Source of the DNA: JBDKJS01 sp039806065
Lineage (GTDB): Bacteria; Bacteroidota; Bacteroidia; AKYH767-A; 2013-40CM-41-45
DNA: 15,148 nucleotides
Assembly: GCA_039806065.1 (NCBI GenBank)
Contig: JBDKJS010000216.1
Location: forward strand, 1 to 15,148
Direction of reading: 5' to 3'
Of the stretch, positions 7,666 through 14,462 are shown piece by piece. The position numbers and the translations under genes were made by a program. Under the pieces are notes generated by a model. The model had not been told where the DNA came from, searched no databases, and was given only the letters and a program-made list of their open reading frames with translations. Position 1 is the first letter of the stretch, and the number at the start of each line of letters is the position of its first letter.

Positions 7666-8745
7666 ATGGCTAAAATAGGCATCAATGCAAATGTGCTACG
7701 TTTTCCCCTACAAGGTATTGGCCGTTGCATGTATGAGTACCTTCAACATTGGCAAGTTTTTTATCCTCAGCATAAATTCATTCTTTATACCAATAGCTGG
7801 AAGGTGTACCATCAAAGGGAGCTAAAAAAATTTGAAATAATTTTATCGTTGCCATTCAACTTCACCCATCAATTAGCCCATTACTATTGGAAAAAATCTT
7901 TGCCCCAAACTTTGAGGCGTCATGGGATTGATTTCTTTTTTTCTGCCAATCAATTTCTTCCTTACAATAGCGATATTCCATGTATAGGAATGGTTCATGA
8001 TGTAAATTTTTTATATGAGCCTAATTGGTTGCAAAAAAAAGATTTTGTAAATTTTAAAAATGCAACCTTTGCCGCTACATCCAATGCGCAAAAAATAATT
8101 ACCGTATCTAGTTTTTCTAAAATGGAAATGGAGCATTATTTAACCCTGGACGCTTCTAAAGTGGTAGTTATTCCTAATGGAGCTGATCACCTACCACCTC
8201 CTAATCCAGAACCTCCTTTTTCATTTCCTTACTTTATCAGTATTGCAGGTCACCATCCGAGAAAAAATTTGTTAAGAGTAATAGCCGCTTTTCATCAATT
8301 TTCAAAAATGGATTCTACAGGAGTGCGCTTGGTTTTAGTCGGCAAAGGATTGACCAGTAATAAGGAAATTAATCAAGCATTGCTTGAGTATCAAATGTTG
8401 AACTTAGTCCACAGGGTATCCATCAAGCATGATCAGGAATTGAGCAACGCCATCCACCATAGTGAGGGATTAATTTATTGCCCATTGTACGAAGGCTTCG
8501 GGTTACCCATTGCGGAAGCACTTGCTAGTGGCACTAGGGTTGTTGCTTCTAACTTGCCTGTCTTTGATGAATATTTTAATGGTCATTATATTAAAGTGGA
8601 TCCTTATAATATAAGCGATATGGCGGCCGCTTTAAAACGGTGCATTGAATTAGGTGGAAGGCCAAGGCAGAAAATACCATTAAGGCTTTACAAATGGAAA
8701 GAAACTGCTGGTCAAGTGATGGATTTGATACAACAATATTTATAA
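7666..8745 (+). CDS. GT4-family glycosyltransferase
   Basis: A 359-residue GT-B fold enzyme. The N-terminal domain has a glycine-rich loop region (FPLQGIGR, 13-20) and VHDVNFLYEP (110-119). The C-terminal domain has a GHHPRKNLLRVIAAF segment (195-209) with the basic RK pair that contacts the nucleotide phosphate. It also has the family E-x7-E motif as EGFGLPIAE (276-284). Family 4 retaining glycosyltransferases move a sugar from a nucleotide donor to a growing glycan at the cytoplasmic face of the membrane. I chose ATG 7666 (MAKIGINA), since an upstream in-frame start at 7585 would add 27 residues lacking family resemblance and falling in the divergent promoter region. Donor and acceptor are unknown. 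The polysaccharide genes on the other strand make an envelope glycan role plausible. Confidence 0.88.
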   Translation: MAKIGINANVLRFPLQGIGRCMYEYLQHWQVFYPQHKFILYTNSWKVYHQRELKKFEIILSLPFNFTHQLAHYYWKKSLPQTLRRHGIDFFFSANQFLPYNSDIPCIGMVHDVNFLYEPNWLQKKDFVNFKNATFAATSNAQKIITVSSFSKMEMEHYLTLDASKVVVIPNGADHLPPPNPEPPFSFPYFISIAGHHPRKNLLRVIAAFHQFSKMDSTGVRLVLVGKGLTSNKEINQALLEYQMLNLVHRVSIKHDQELSNAIHHSEGLIYCPLYEGFGLPIAEALASGTRVVASNLPVFDEYFNGHYIKVDPYNISDMAAALKRCIELGGRPRQKIPLRLYKWKETAGQVMDLIQQYL

Positions 8746-8750
8746 ATTTG
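8743..8750 (+). promoter_or_regulatory. Putative -7 box (TAAATTTG) overlapping the glycosyltransferase stop codon
   Basis: TAAATTTG matches TAnnTTTG exactly and its first three bases are the glycosyltransferase stop codon. It ends four bases before the GTG start of the RNase HII gene. A TTTG lies at 8724-8727, but the 15-base spacing is shorter than the usual 19-21. Use as a promoter is uncertain. Confidence 0.35.
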
Positions 8751-8754
8751 TAAA

Positions 8755-9360
8755 GTGCTAGCTAAATATTTTCAAAAAAGACTTTGGCCTGAGGCAGGCT
8801 GTGATGAAGCGGGTAGAGGATGCCTTGCAGGACCTGTTTTTGCAGCAGCAGTCATCTTACCAACAAAATTTAAAAATGAAATACTAACAGATAGTAAGCG
8901 CTTGAATGAAAAGCAGCGAAACGAACTCCGCAGTATTATTGAAAGAGAAGCTGTGGCCTATGCAGTGGCTGCCATTGATGAGCAAACCATTGACCAAATC
9001 AATATACTAAAGGCTGCCATTAAAGCCATGCACACCGCACTTGATCAGCTAAAGGTAAGGCCAGCACATATTATTGTTGATGGAAATAAATTTATCAACT
9101 ATGGGCAGATCAAGCATACATGTATTGTAAAAGGTGATGCCAAGTTTATGAGTATAGCAGCAGCATCAGTGTTAGCTAAAACTTATAGAGATCAATGGAT
9201 GATGCAATTGGCTAATGACTATCCTCATTACGGATTTGACAAACACAAGGGATATGGAACTGCATTGCATTGCGATGCAATTAAAAAATTTGGTTATACA
9301 CCAGTGCATAGAAAGTCGTTTGTAGTAAAATCATTACAACAATTTTCAATTCCATTTTGA
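8755..9360 (+). CDS. rnhB: Ribonuclease HII
   Basis: A 201-residue type 2 RNase H, the usual family length. The signature DEAGRGCLAGPV starts at residue 17. The four catalytic acidic residues are D17, E18, D109 (IIVDGN) and D128 (VKGDAKF). The downstream SIAAASVLAKTYRD (133-146) and HKGYGT (164-169) segments are also diagnostic. The enzyme nicks RNA in RNA-DNA hybrids and removes misincorporated ribonucleotides from DNA. The start is GTG at 8755: the upstream stop is nine bases away in the same frame, and the next ATG (codon 92) would cut off the catalytic core. It lies close behind the glycosyltransferase and 123 bases before topA. Confidence 0.95.
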   Translation: MLAKYFQKRLWPEAGCDEAGRGCLAGPVFAAAVILPTKFKNEILTDSKRLNEKQRNELRSIIEREAVAYAVAAIDEQTIDQINILKAAIKAMHTALDQLKVRPAHIIVDGNKFINYGQIKHTCIVKGDAKFMSIAAASVLAKTYRDQWMMQLANDYPHYGFDKHKGYGTALHCDAIKKFGYTPVHRKSFVVKSLQQFSIPF

Positions 9361-9483
9361 AGGCTAGAGAAAAGCGGTAAACAATTCAAAACTAGCTTTG
9401 TTGTTTTGTAAAATGTTACAATTTAGTACTATCAAAAGAAATTTGTGTTTATTTGTATTCTCGTACAGAAAAAAATAAGATTA
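9361..9483. other. Intergenic region upstream of topA
   Basis: This AT-rich gap of 123 bases has several TTTG words but no exact TAnnTTTG box. The best candidate is TATTCTCG (9456-9463), one base off the TAnnTTCG form and 20 bases before the topA ATG. No terminator hairpin for rnhB was found. Confidence 0.3.
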
Positions 9484-11961
9484 ATGGCAAAAAATTTAGT
9501 GATTGTTGAGTCGCCTGCTAAAGCTAAAACGATAGAAGGTTATTTAGGAAAAGACTTTACTGTAAAGTCAAGCTTTGGACATGTTCGCGATTTGGTGAAA
9601 ACAGGAATGGGAATCAATATTAACAACAACTTTGAACCCGTATATGAAGTAAGTCCTGACAAAAGCAATGTTATCAAGGATCTTATCAAATTGGCAAGTA
9701 CTGCAGAAGTGGTTTGGCTAGCCACTGATGAGGACCGTGAAGGGGAAGCTATCTCGTGGCATTTGTACGAAACTTTAAAACTAAAAGGTAAAGAAACAAA
9801 GCGCATCGTTTTTCATGAAATTACAAAAAAAGCCATTCTCAATGCTATAGACTCTCCTCGTACCATTGACATGAACCTAGTGAACGCACAGCAAGCTAGA
9901 AGAGTGCTTGATAGGTTAGTGGGATTTGAACTCTCTCCAGTATTGTGGAAAAAAGTTAGGCCCTCATTATCTGCCGGTAGGGTGCAATCCGTATCGGTGA
10001 GGTTAATAGTGGAACGTGAGCGAGAAATTGAAGCACACAAAAGTGTTTCTAGTTTTAAAGTAGTTGGAATTTTTACCACCAATAATAAATCTTTCAAAGC
10101 CGAATTGCCTAAACGGTTTGAAACTGCCGCAGCTGCTGAGAAATTTTTAAATGAATTAAAAGGAGCCACTTTTAATGTTCAAGGTAAAGAAGTAAAGCCA
10201 GGTAAGCGTAGCCCTAGTGCCCCTTTTACTACTTCCACTTTACAACAAGAGGCTGCAAGAAAATTAGGATACAGTGTTTCGCAAACAATGCTACTAGCTC
10301 AGAAATTATATGAAGCGGGTAAAATATCATACATGCGTACGGATTCTGTAAACCTTTCGCAAGACGCTCTGAACATGGCCAGCAGTGTAATAACCAAAAA
10401 CTACGGCCGTGAATTTGTTAATACCAGACAATACAAAACTAAAACAGCATCAGCTCAAGAAGCCCACGAAGCAATCAGGCCTACTGAAATGGCTGATGAA
10501 ATAGCAAGTGCCGATCAGCGCGAACAGCGCCTCTATGATTTAATTCGCAAGCGTACGCTCGCATCGCAAATGGCGGATGCTAAACTTGAGAAAACAATTA
10601 TTACCATCTCTAACGATAAGAATAAAGAAAATTTAATAGCCACTGGCGAAGTAATTATTTTTGAAGGCTTCTTAAAAGTTTACCTTGAAGGCACAGATGA
10701 AGAAAATACGGATGAAGAAGATAGTGGATTGCTACCAGTAATGCAACAAGGTGATCAGGTTCTGCTACAGCAACTCACAGCTACTGAAAGATTTTCAGCA
10801 CCACCGGCACGCTATACTGAAGCGGCACTGGTAAAGAAGTTAGAAGAATTGGGCATCGGCCGCCCATCTACCTATGCTCCCACTATTAGCACCGTTCAAA
10901 AAAGGGGTTATGTAATAAAGGAAGATCGTCAAGGCCGTGAGCGGCACTACACTCAGTTCACTCTTTCCGATAACCAAGTGAAGAGTGAAAAGAAAACCGA
11001 AATTACTGGCGCAGAAAAAGCTAAAATGTTTCCAACTGATATTGGAACTTTGGTAACAGATTTTTTAGTAGCTAATTTTAAAGAAATTCTTGACTATAAT
11101 TTTACCGCTTATGTTGAAAAAGAATTTGATGACATAGCTAATGGCATGCTCAAGTGGAATAATATGATCAAGGAATTCTATGATCCATTTCATAAGACGG
11201 TTGAAGTAACAGAAAAGGAATCTGAAAGAGTTACTGGTGAACGTATTCTTGGAAAAGATCCCGTGTCAGGTTTAACATTATTAGTGCGTGTAGGTAGGTA
11301 TGGCCCAATGGCTCAGATAGGCGCGCAAGATGAAACGGATAAGCCCAAGTATGCTAAACTTAGAACCAACCAAAGATTAGAAACCATCACAGCCGAAGAG
11401 GCCATAGATCTTTTTAAATTACCTAGAAATTTAGGTGCATTTGAGGCCGAAGATTTGGTAGTTTCTATTGGAAGATTTGGACCTTATGTAAGGCACGGAA
11501 GTTTATTTGCATCCCTTAAAAAAGAAGATGATCCTTATGAAATTGCTTTCGATAGAGCAGTAGAGTTGGTTGTAGAAAAAAGAAAGACTAACCTAGAACG
11601 AACGCTCAAAACCTTTGACGAAGAACCTACCATTCAAGTATTAAAAGGCAGGTGGGGTCCGTTCGTTTCTTATAAAGGAAAAAATTTAAGAATTCCAAAA
11701 GGAACTGAGGTGGCCACATTAGAACTGTCTACCATACACGAATTAGCCGAACAACAAGGCCTCGTTAAAAAACCAAAGGCAAAAGCCACCAAAACCGCTA
11801 AAGTAGTAGCTTTAGCGTCATTGCCCAAGGCTGCCAGTACCAGAAAAGTGGCAAGTGCAGCTCCTGCTAAAACTAAATCACCGGCAAAAAAGGCCGCACC
11901 TAAAAAGAAAGCACCTGCAAAAGGTGTAGCTAAAAAAGCTGTCGCAAAAAAGAAAAAATAA
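9484..11961 (+). CDS. topA: DNA topoisomerase I (type IA)
   Basis: An 825-residue type IA topoisomerase that relaxes negative supercoils by transient single-strand cleavage. The TOPRIM domain has E9 (VESPAKAKT) and the acidic D82/D84/E86 set in DEDREGE. The active-site Tyr is Y283 in KISYMRTDS. The core ends near residue 590. Three C-terminal repeats follow, with GRYGP, GRFGP and GRWGP starting at about 604, 663 and 722, evenly 59 residues apart. Residues about 762-825 are a Lys/Ala/Pro-rich basic tail. The whole protein contains no cysteine, so the Zn-ribbon domains of the E. coli enzyme are absent; the repeats plus basic tail presumably bind DNA instead. I chose ATG 9484 (MAKNLVIVESPAKA); an in-frame GTG at 9445 adds 13 residues without family support. 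Confidence 0.97.
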   Translation: MAKNLVIVESPAKAKTIEGYLGKDFTVKSSFGHVRDLVKTGMGININNNFEPVYEVSPDKSNVIKDLIKLASTAEVVWLATDEDREGEAISWHLYETLKLKGKETKRIVFHEITKKAILNAIDSPRTIDMNLVNAQQARRVLDRLVGFELSPVLWKKVRPSLSAGRVQSVSVRLIVEREREIEAHKSVSSFKVVGIFTTNNKSFKAELPKRFETAAAAEKFLNELKGATFNVQGKEVKPGKRSPSAPFTTSTLQQEAARKLGYSVSQTMLLAQKLYEAGKISYMRTDSVNLSQDALNMASSVITKNYGREFVNTRQYKTKTASAQEAHEAIRPTEMADEIASADQREQRLYDLIRKRTLASQMADAKLEKTIITISNDKNKENLIATGEVIIFEGFLKVYLEGTDEENTDEEDSGLLPVMQQGDQVLLQQLTATERFSAPPARYTEAALVKKLEELGIGRPSTYAPTISTVQKRGYVIKEDRQGRERHYTQFTLSDNQVKSEKKTEITGAEKAKMFPTDIGTLVTDFLVANFKEILDYNFTAYVEKEFDDIANGMLKWNNMIKEFYDPFHKTVEVTEKESERVTGERILGKDPVSGLTLLVRVGRYGPMAQIGAQDETDKPKYAKLRTNQRLETITAEEAIDLFKLPRNLGAFEAEDLVVSIGRFGPYVRHGSLFASLKKEDDPYEIAFDRAVELVVEKRKTNLERTLKTFDEEPTIQVLKGRWGPFVSYKGKNLRIPKGTEVATLELSTIHELAEQQGLVKKPKAKATKTAKVVALASLPKAASTRKVASAAPAKTKSPAKKAAPKKKAPAKGVAKKAVAKKKK
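11796..11817 (+). repeat. Perfect 8-bp inverted repeat inside the topA tail
   Basis: CGCTAAAG (11796-11803) and CTTTAGCG (11810-11817) are exact reverse complements around the six-base loop TAGTAG. The repeat lies in the region coding for the Lys/Ala-rich tail. It lacks a following T-run, so it is not an intrinsic terminator. Confidence 0.6.
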
Positions 11962-11972
11962 AATTTACATCA

Positions 11973-11980
11973 TACCTTCG
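11973..11980 (+). promoter_or_regulatory. Putative -7 box (TACCTTCG) directly before the HutG-like gene
   Basis: TACCTTCG is the same octamer as the well-placed rpsP -7 box (13221-13228). It ends five bases before the ATG at 11986. If active, the transcript would start at about the start codon. No -33 TTG is found at the expected spacing because the region is the A-rich end of topA. Confidence 0.4.
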
Positions 11981-11985
11981 TTAGC

Positions 11986-13155
11986 ATGTTTGATTTTCAA
12001 AATTATTTTGAACCACTTAGTGATGAGGTAGCCAAGGCACCCTACCACCCCAAGGCGATAGGAGCAGTAATTGATAAGTACACCATATCCTACCAAATTC
12101 CTTCGGTTGATACGGCCCAGCTCGTCATCATTGGTGTATTAGAAGAAAGAGGAGCCATCAATAATAATGGATGCGCCTACGGAGCCGATGAGGTTAGAAA
12201 AAAATTATATGCCCTCAGATCAGCAAAGTATGATTACCAAATAGTAGATCTTGGAAATTTAAAAAACGGCAATACACTTAATGATACCTATGCCGCATTA
12301 AGTAGTGTGATGTTTGAACTACTAAAGCAAGGTGCCATCCCTATAGTTATCGGAGGCAGTCATGACCTCACTTATGCCATGTACACTGCTTATCAAAAAT
12401 TAGAAGAAAGCATTAACATGGTAACTGTTGATGCTCATTTTGATTTAGGCTCCACCGAAGACACCATCAATGCTTCCACTTTTTTGGGAAAAATAATATT
12501 GCATGAGCCAAGTTTTTTATTCAATTATAGCAATGTGGGTTATCAAACTTACTTTGTAGGTGCTGATGCTATTGAATTAATGAATAAATTATATTTTGAA
12601 ACATATCGTTTAGGTTTGGTACAGCGTGATATGGAAGAAGTAGAGCCCATAGTTCGAAATGCGGATGTGGTAAGCATAGATATTAGTGCTATCAGACAAA
12701 GTGATGCTCCGGGTAATGCGAATGCTTCGCCCAACGGATTTTATGGTGAAGAAGCATGTGCCATTGCTCGGTATGCCGGGCTTAGTGATAAGCTTAGCTC
12801 AATCGGTTTTTTTGAATTTAATCCTGCCTACGATCATCTCAATCAAACAGCACACCTAATAGCCCAAATGGTGTGGTATTTCATTGAAGGATTTTACCAA
12901 CGCAAACGCGAACTCCCTGTAGGAGATCACAGTGCTTTTCTTAAATACCATGTAAATATGGAAAGTGATAACCATGAAATTGTTTTTTATAAAAGTAAAA
13001 AAAGCGATCGCTGGTGGATGGAAGTCCCTTATCCGTCCGAAAAAGTAAAGTATCACCGCCATCACTTAGTGCCTTGTTCTTATAAAGACTATGAAGTGGC
13101 CATGCGTAATGAACTGCCAGAAAGATGGTGGCAGGCACTTCAAAAATTAAGCTAA
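11986..13155 (+). CDS. Arginase/formimidoylglutamase-family (HutG-like) hydrolase
   Basis: A 389-residue member of the ureohydrolase superfamily (arginase, agmatinase, formimidoylglutamase), longer than the usual ~300. Manganese-site motifs visible are GGSHD with H126 (123-127) and DAHFD with D149, H151 and D153. The third motif, normally SxDxD, reads SIDIS (230-234), so D232 is present but Ser234 replaces the last metal-ligand Asp. A long SDAPGNANASPNGFYGEE segment follows (239-256), recalling Bacteroidota proteins annotated as formimidoylglutamase. The C-terminal ~80 residues, rich in Trp, Tyr and basic residues, extend past the usual fold. No histidine-degradation genes are nearby. Substrate is uncertain and the altered metal site makes automatic naming risky. 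The ATG lies 24 bases after topA. Confidence 0.75.
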   Translation: MFDFQNYFEPLSDEVAKAPYHPKAIGAVIDKYTISYQIPSVDTAQLVIIGVLEERGAINNNGCAYGADEVRKKLYALRSAKYDYQIVDLGNLKNGNTLNDTYAALSSVMFELLKQGAIPIVIGGSHDLTYAMYTAYQKLEESINMVTVDAHFDLGSTEDTINASTFLGKIILHEPSFLFNYSNVGYQTYFVGADAIELMNKLYFETYRLGLVQRDMEEVEPIVRNADVVSIDISAIRQSDAPGNANASPNGFYGEEACAIARYAGLSDKLSSIGFFEFNPAYDHLNQTAHLIAQMVWYFIEGFYQRKRELPVGDHSAFLKYHVNMESDNHEIVFYKSKKSDRWWMEVPYPSEKVKYHRHHLVPCSYKDYEVAMRNELPERWWQALQKLS

Positions 13156-13196
13156 AAAGCTATTTTTCATCCCTTTTAACTAACAATACCCCATTT

Positions 13197-13228
13197 TTTG
13201 GTGCGAAAAAGAATTTTTGCTACCTTCG
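13197..13228 (+). promoter_or_regulatory. rpsP promoter: -33 TTTG and -7 TACCTTCG
   Basis: TTTG at 13197-13200 is followed by a 20-base spacer and TACCTTCG at 13221-13228. Both elements and the spacing fit the Bacteroidota primary sigma factor consensus. The predicted transcription start is near 13234, leaving a leader of about 80 bases before the S16 ATG. Confidence 0.7.
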
Positions 13229-13243
13229 CCCACCTTTTTGAAA

Positions 13244-13277
13244 TAACATGCGGTTATGTTAATCTACCAGGGGGTAG
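13244..13277 (+). promoter_or_regulatory. Two tandem hairpins in the rpsP leader
   Basis: Hairpin 1 pairs TAACAT (13244-13249) with ATGTTA (13256-13261) around GCGGTT. Hairpin 2 pairs CTACC (13264-13268) with GGTAG (13273-13277) around AGGG. Both lie in the predicted leader, 38 or more bases before the start codon. They could serve as an autoregulatory protein-binding or mRNA-stability element, but this is inferred from pairing alone. Confidence 0.4.
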
Positions 13278-13314
13278 AAAAGGTACTAATTACCATCATT
13301 TAAAAGATAATCAA

Positions 13315-13830
13315 ATGCCAGTAAAAATCAGATTACAACGATTTGGTAAAAAGCACAAAGCTTATTACCACATTGTAGTGGCCGATGCACGTGCTCCGAG
13401 GGATGGAAAGTTTATAGAACTTATAGGGAACTATAATCCAAACACCAACCCCGCTACAATTAATTTAGACAACGACAAAGCCCTTGACTGGCTTGCTAAA
13501 GGTGCTCAACCTACTGACACCTGTCGTGCTATCCTTTCTTATAAAGGAGTAATGTATCGCAAACATCTCAATAGAGGTGTAGCAAAAGGTTTACTTACGC
13601 AAGAAGCTGCGGATGCTAAATTTAACGAGTGGACAATGAAAAAACTCGACAAAATTGAAGATAAGCGCAAACGTATTACCACTGACCTAAGCAAAGTGGT
13701 GAATGCTCGCCTTGCCGATGAAACTAAACGCAAAGAGGCAAAAGCTGAAGCCGTAAGAGCTAAAAATACTCCTCCACCTGTGGAAGAAGCTGCTCCTACC
13801 ACCGATAGCGAAACACCAGCAGAAAACTAG
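13315..13830 (+). CDS. rpsP: 30S ribosomal protein S16
   Basis: The N-terminal ~80 residues are a standard S16: MPVKIRLQRFGKKHKAYYHI (1-20), then VVADARAPRDGKFIELIGNYNP split as VVADARAPRDGKF (21-33) and IELIGNYNP (34-42), and a region ending in SYKGVMYRKHL (75-85). S16 binds 16S rRNA early in 30S assembly. The protein is 171 residues, about twice the E. coli length. The extra part is a helical Lys-rich segment (about 100-150) and an acidic, Pro/Ala/Glu-rich end, as often seen in Bacteroidota S16. ATG 13315 is chosen because it begins the canonical MPVKIRL. The gene has its own promoter upstream and a strong terminator 20 bases after its stop. rimM and trmD, frequent partners of rpsP in bacteria, do not follow. 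Confidence 0.97.
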   Translation: MPVKIRLQRFGKKHKAYYHIVVADARAPRDGKFIELIGNYNPNTNPATINLDNDKALDWLAKGAQPTDTCRAILSYKGVMYRKHLNRGVAKGLLTQEAADAKFNEWTMKKLDKIEDKRKRITTDLSKVVNARLADETKRKEAKAEAVRAKNTPPPVEEAAPTTDSETPAEN

Positions 13831-13849
13831 TGAGCATCACTGAAAGTTC

Positions 13850-13883
13850 AACCGTCTTAAGATTTTTTAAGACGGTTTTTTTT
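13850..13883 (+). terminator. Intrinsic terminator after rpsP
   Basis: An 11-bp perfect stem, AACCGTCTTAA (13850-13860) paired with TTAAGACGGTT (13867-13877), encloses the loop GATTTT and runs into eight T's (13876-13883). This is the clearest terminator in the window. It separates rpsP from the small-protein/TonB-receptor unit. Confidence 0.93.
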
Positions 13884-13903
13884 ATTAATCGTATTTATTC
13901 TTA

Positions 13904-13911
13904 TAGATTTG
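13904..13911 (+). promoter_or_regulatory. Putative -7 box (TAGATTTG) before the small membrane protein gene
   Basis: TAGATTTG is an exact TAnnTTTG match four bases before the ATG at 13916 and shortly after the rpsP terminator, where a new promoter is needed. Its -33 region overlaps the terminator T-run and shows no TTG. Transcription would begin at or just inside the annotated start, so either the mRNA is leaderless or translation starts at a later Met (codon 12, 13949). Confidence 0.5.
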
Positions 13912-13915
13912 TGAT

Positions 13916-14422
13916 ATGAAAAGGCAGGCTAAGATTTTTTTATCGCGCATGCTACTCCTGCTTTTTGTTGGGCATCTATTGTTGTGTTTTATTTTTTCTC
14001 AAGCAAATTTTATAGTTCAAGAATTTCAGAAAGAGTGGCACCTGTTTTTTAATAGCACCACTACTCAACTTTCTTTCTTACCCTCTGAATTTGTTCAACT
14101 CGAATGGGTAAAAGATAAAAAAGAATTTATCTATCAAGGGATAATGTATGATGTAAAGACTATTTCACATCAACCCAAAGAAATAATTATTATTGCCTAT
14201 TGTGATAAAGCAGAATATGTCATTAGCCAATTGTTTTCTAAAAACAATGGAAATGTAATTGTCAATAGCCCTTCCTTTCAGCTTTTTTATTTTTTTGAAA
14301 AGATAAATGAAAGCCACACTCACACACATGCAGCAATAGATACCCACACAAATAAGTTTATTGCAAACATTAAAAAAGGTTTTCGAGCCCAAGTTTTTAG
14401 ACCTCCAGCTTTTGAGGCTTAA
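13916..14422 (+). CDS. Small membrane-anchored protein of unknown function, upstream of TonB receptor
   Basis: A 168-residue protein with one N-terminal hydrophobic segment (about 12-28), either a signal peptide or an anchor, and a small exported domain. Conspicuous residues are KEFIYQGIMYDV (69-80) and AYCDKAE (94-100). From memory, a pattern W…KEFxYxGxMYDV…YCxxDxxE recurs in short uncharacterised Bacteroidota proteins encoded next to TonB-dependent receptors. A His-rich stretch HTHTH (134-138), with another His at 144, follows, and the protein ends in FRPPAFEA. These His residues could bind metal, which is inference. It follows the rpsP terminator and precedes the receptor by 40 bases in the same direction, so the two are probably co-transcribed. 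A long antisense frame overlaps it but is judged a shadow. No function is assigned. Confidence 0.75.
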   Translation: MKRQAKIFLSRMLLLLFVGHLLLCFIFSQANFIVQEFQKEWHLFFNSTTTQLSFLPSEFVQLEWVKDKKEFIYQGIMYDVKTISHQPKEIIIIAYCDKAEYVISQLFSKNNGNVIVNSPSFQLFYFFEKINESHTHTHAAIDTHTNKFIANIKKGFRAQVFRPPAFEA

Positions 14423-14462
14423 TTTTTCAAACTTATTGTAAAACCATTTAATAATAACTAAA

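Larger units (their letters stand above)
13156..13314. other. Intergenic region and leader upstream of rpsP
   Basis: This 159-base region holds the best promoter of the window and an 80-base transcribed leader with two small hairpins. An in-frame GTG at 13198 would extend S16 by 39 residues, but that stretch spans the promoter and has no S16 similarity. Confidence 0.7.

Noticed and set aside
13151..13167. AGCT-AAAA-AGCT followed by T's at the end of the HutG-like gene, as a terminator
   Set aside because: A four-base-pair stem is too weak, and it overlaps the stop codon.
13198..13314. Possible 39-residue N-terminal extension of S16 from an upstream GTG
   Set aside because: The stretch contains the promoter and leader hairpins, and S16 proteins begin at the MPVKIRL found at 13315.
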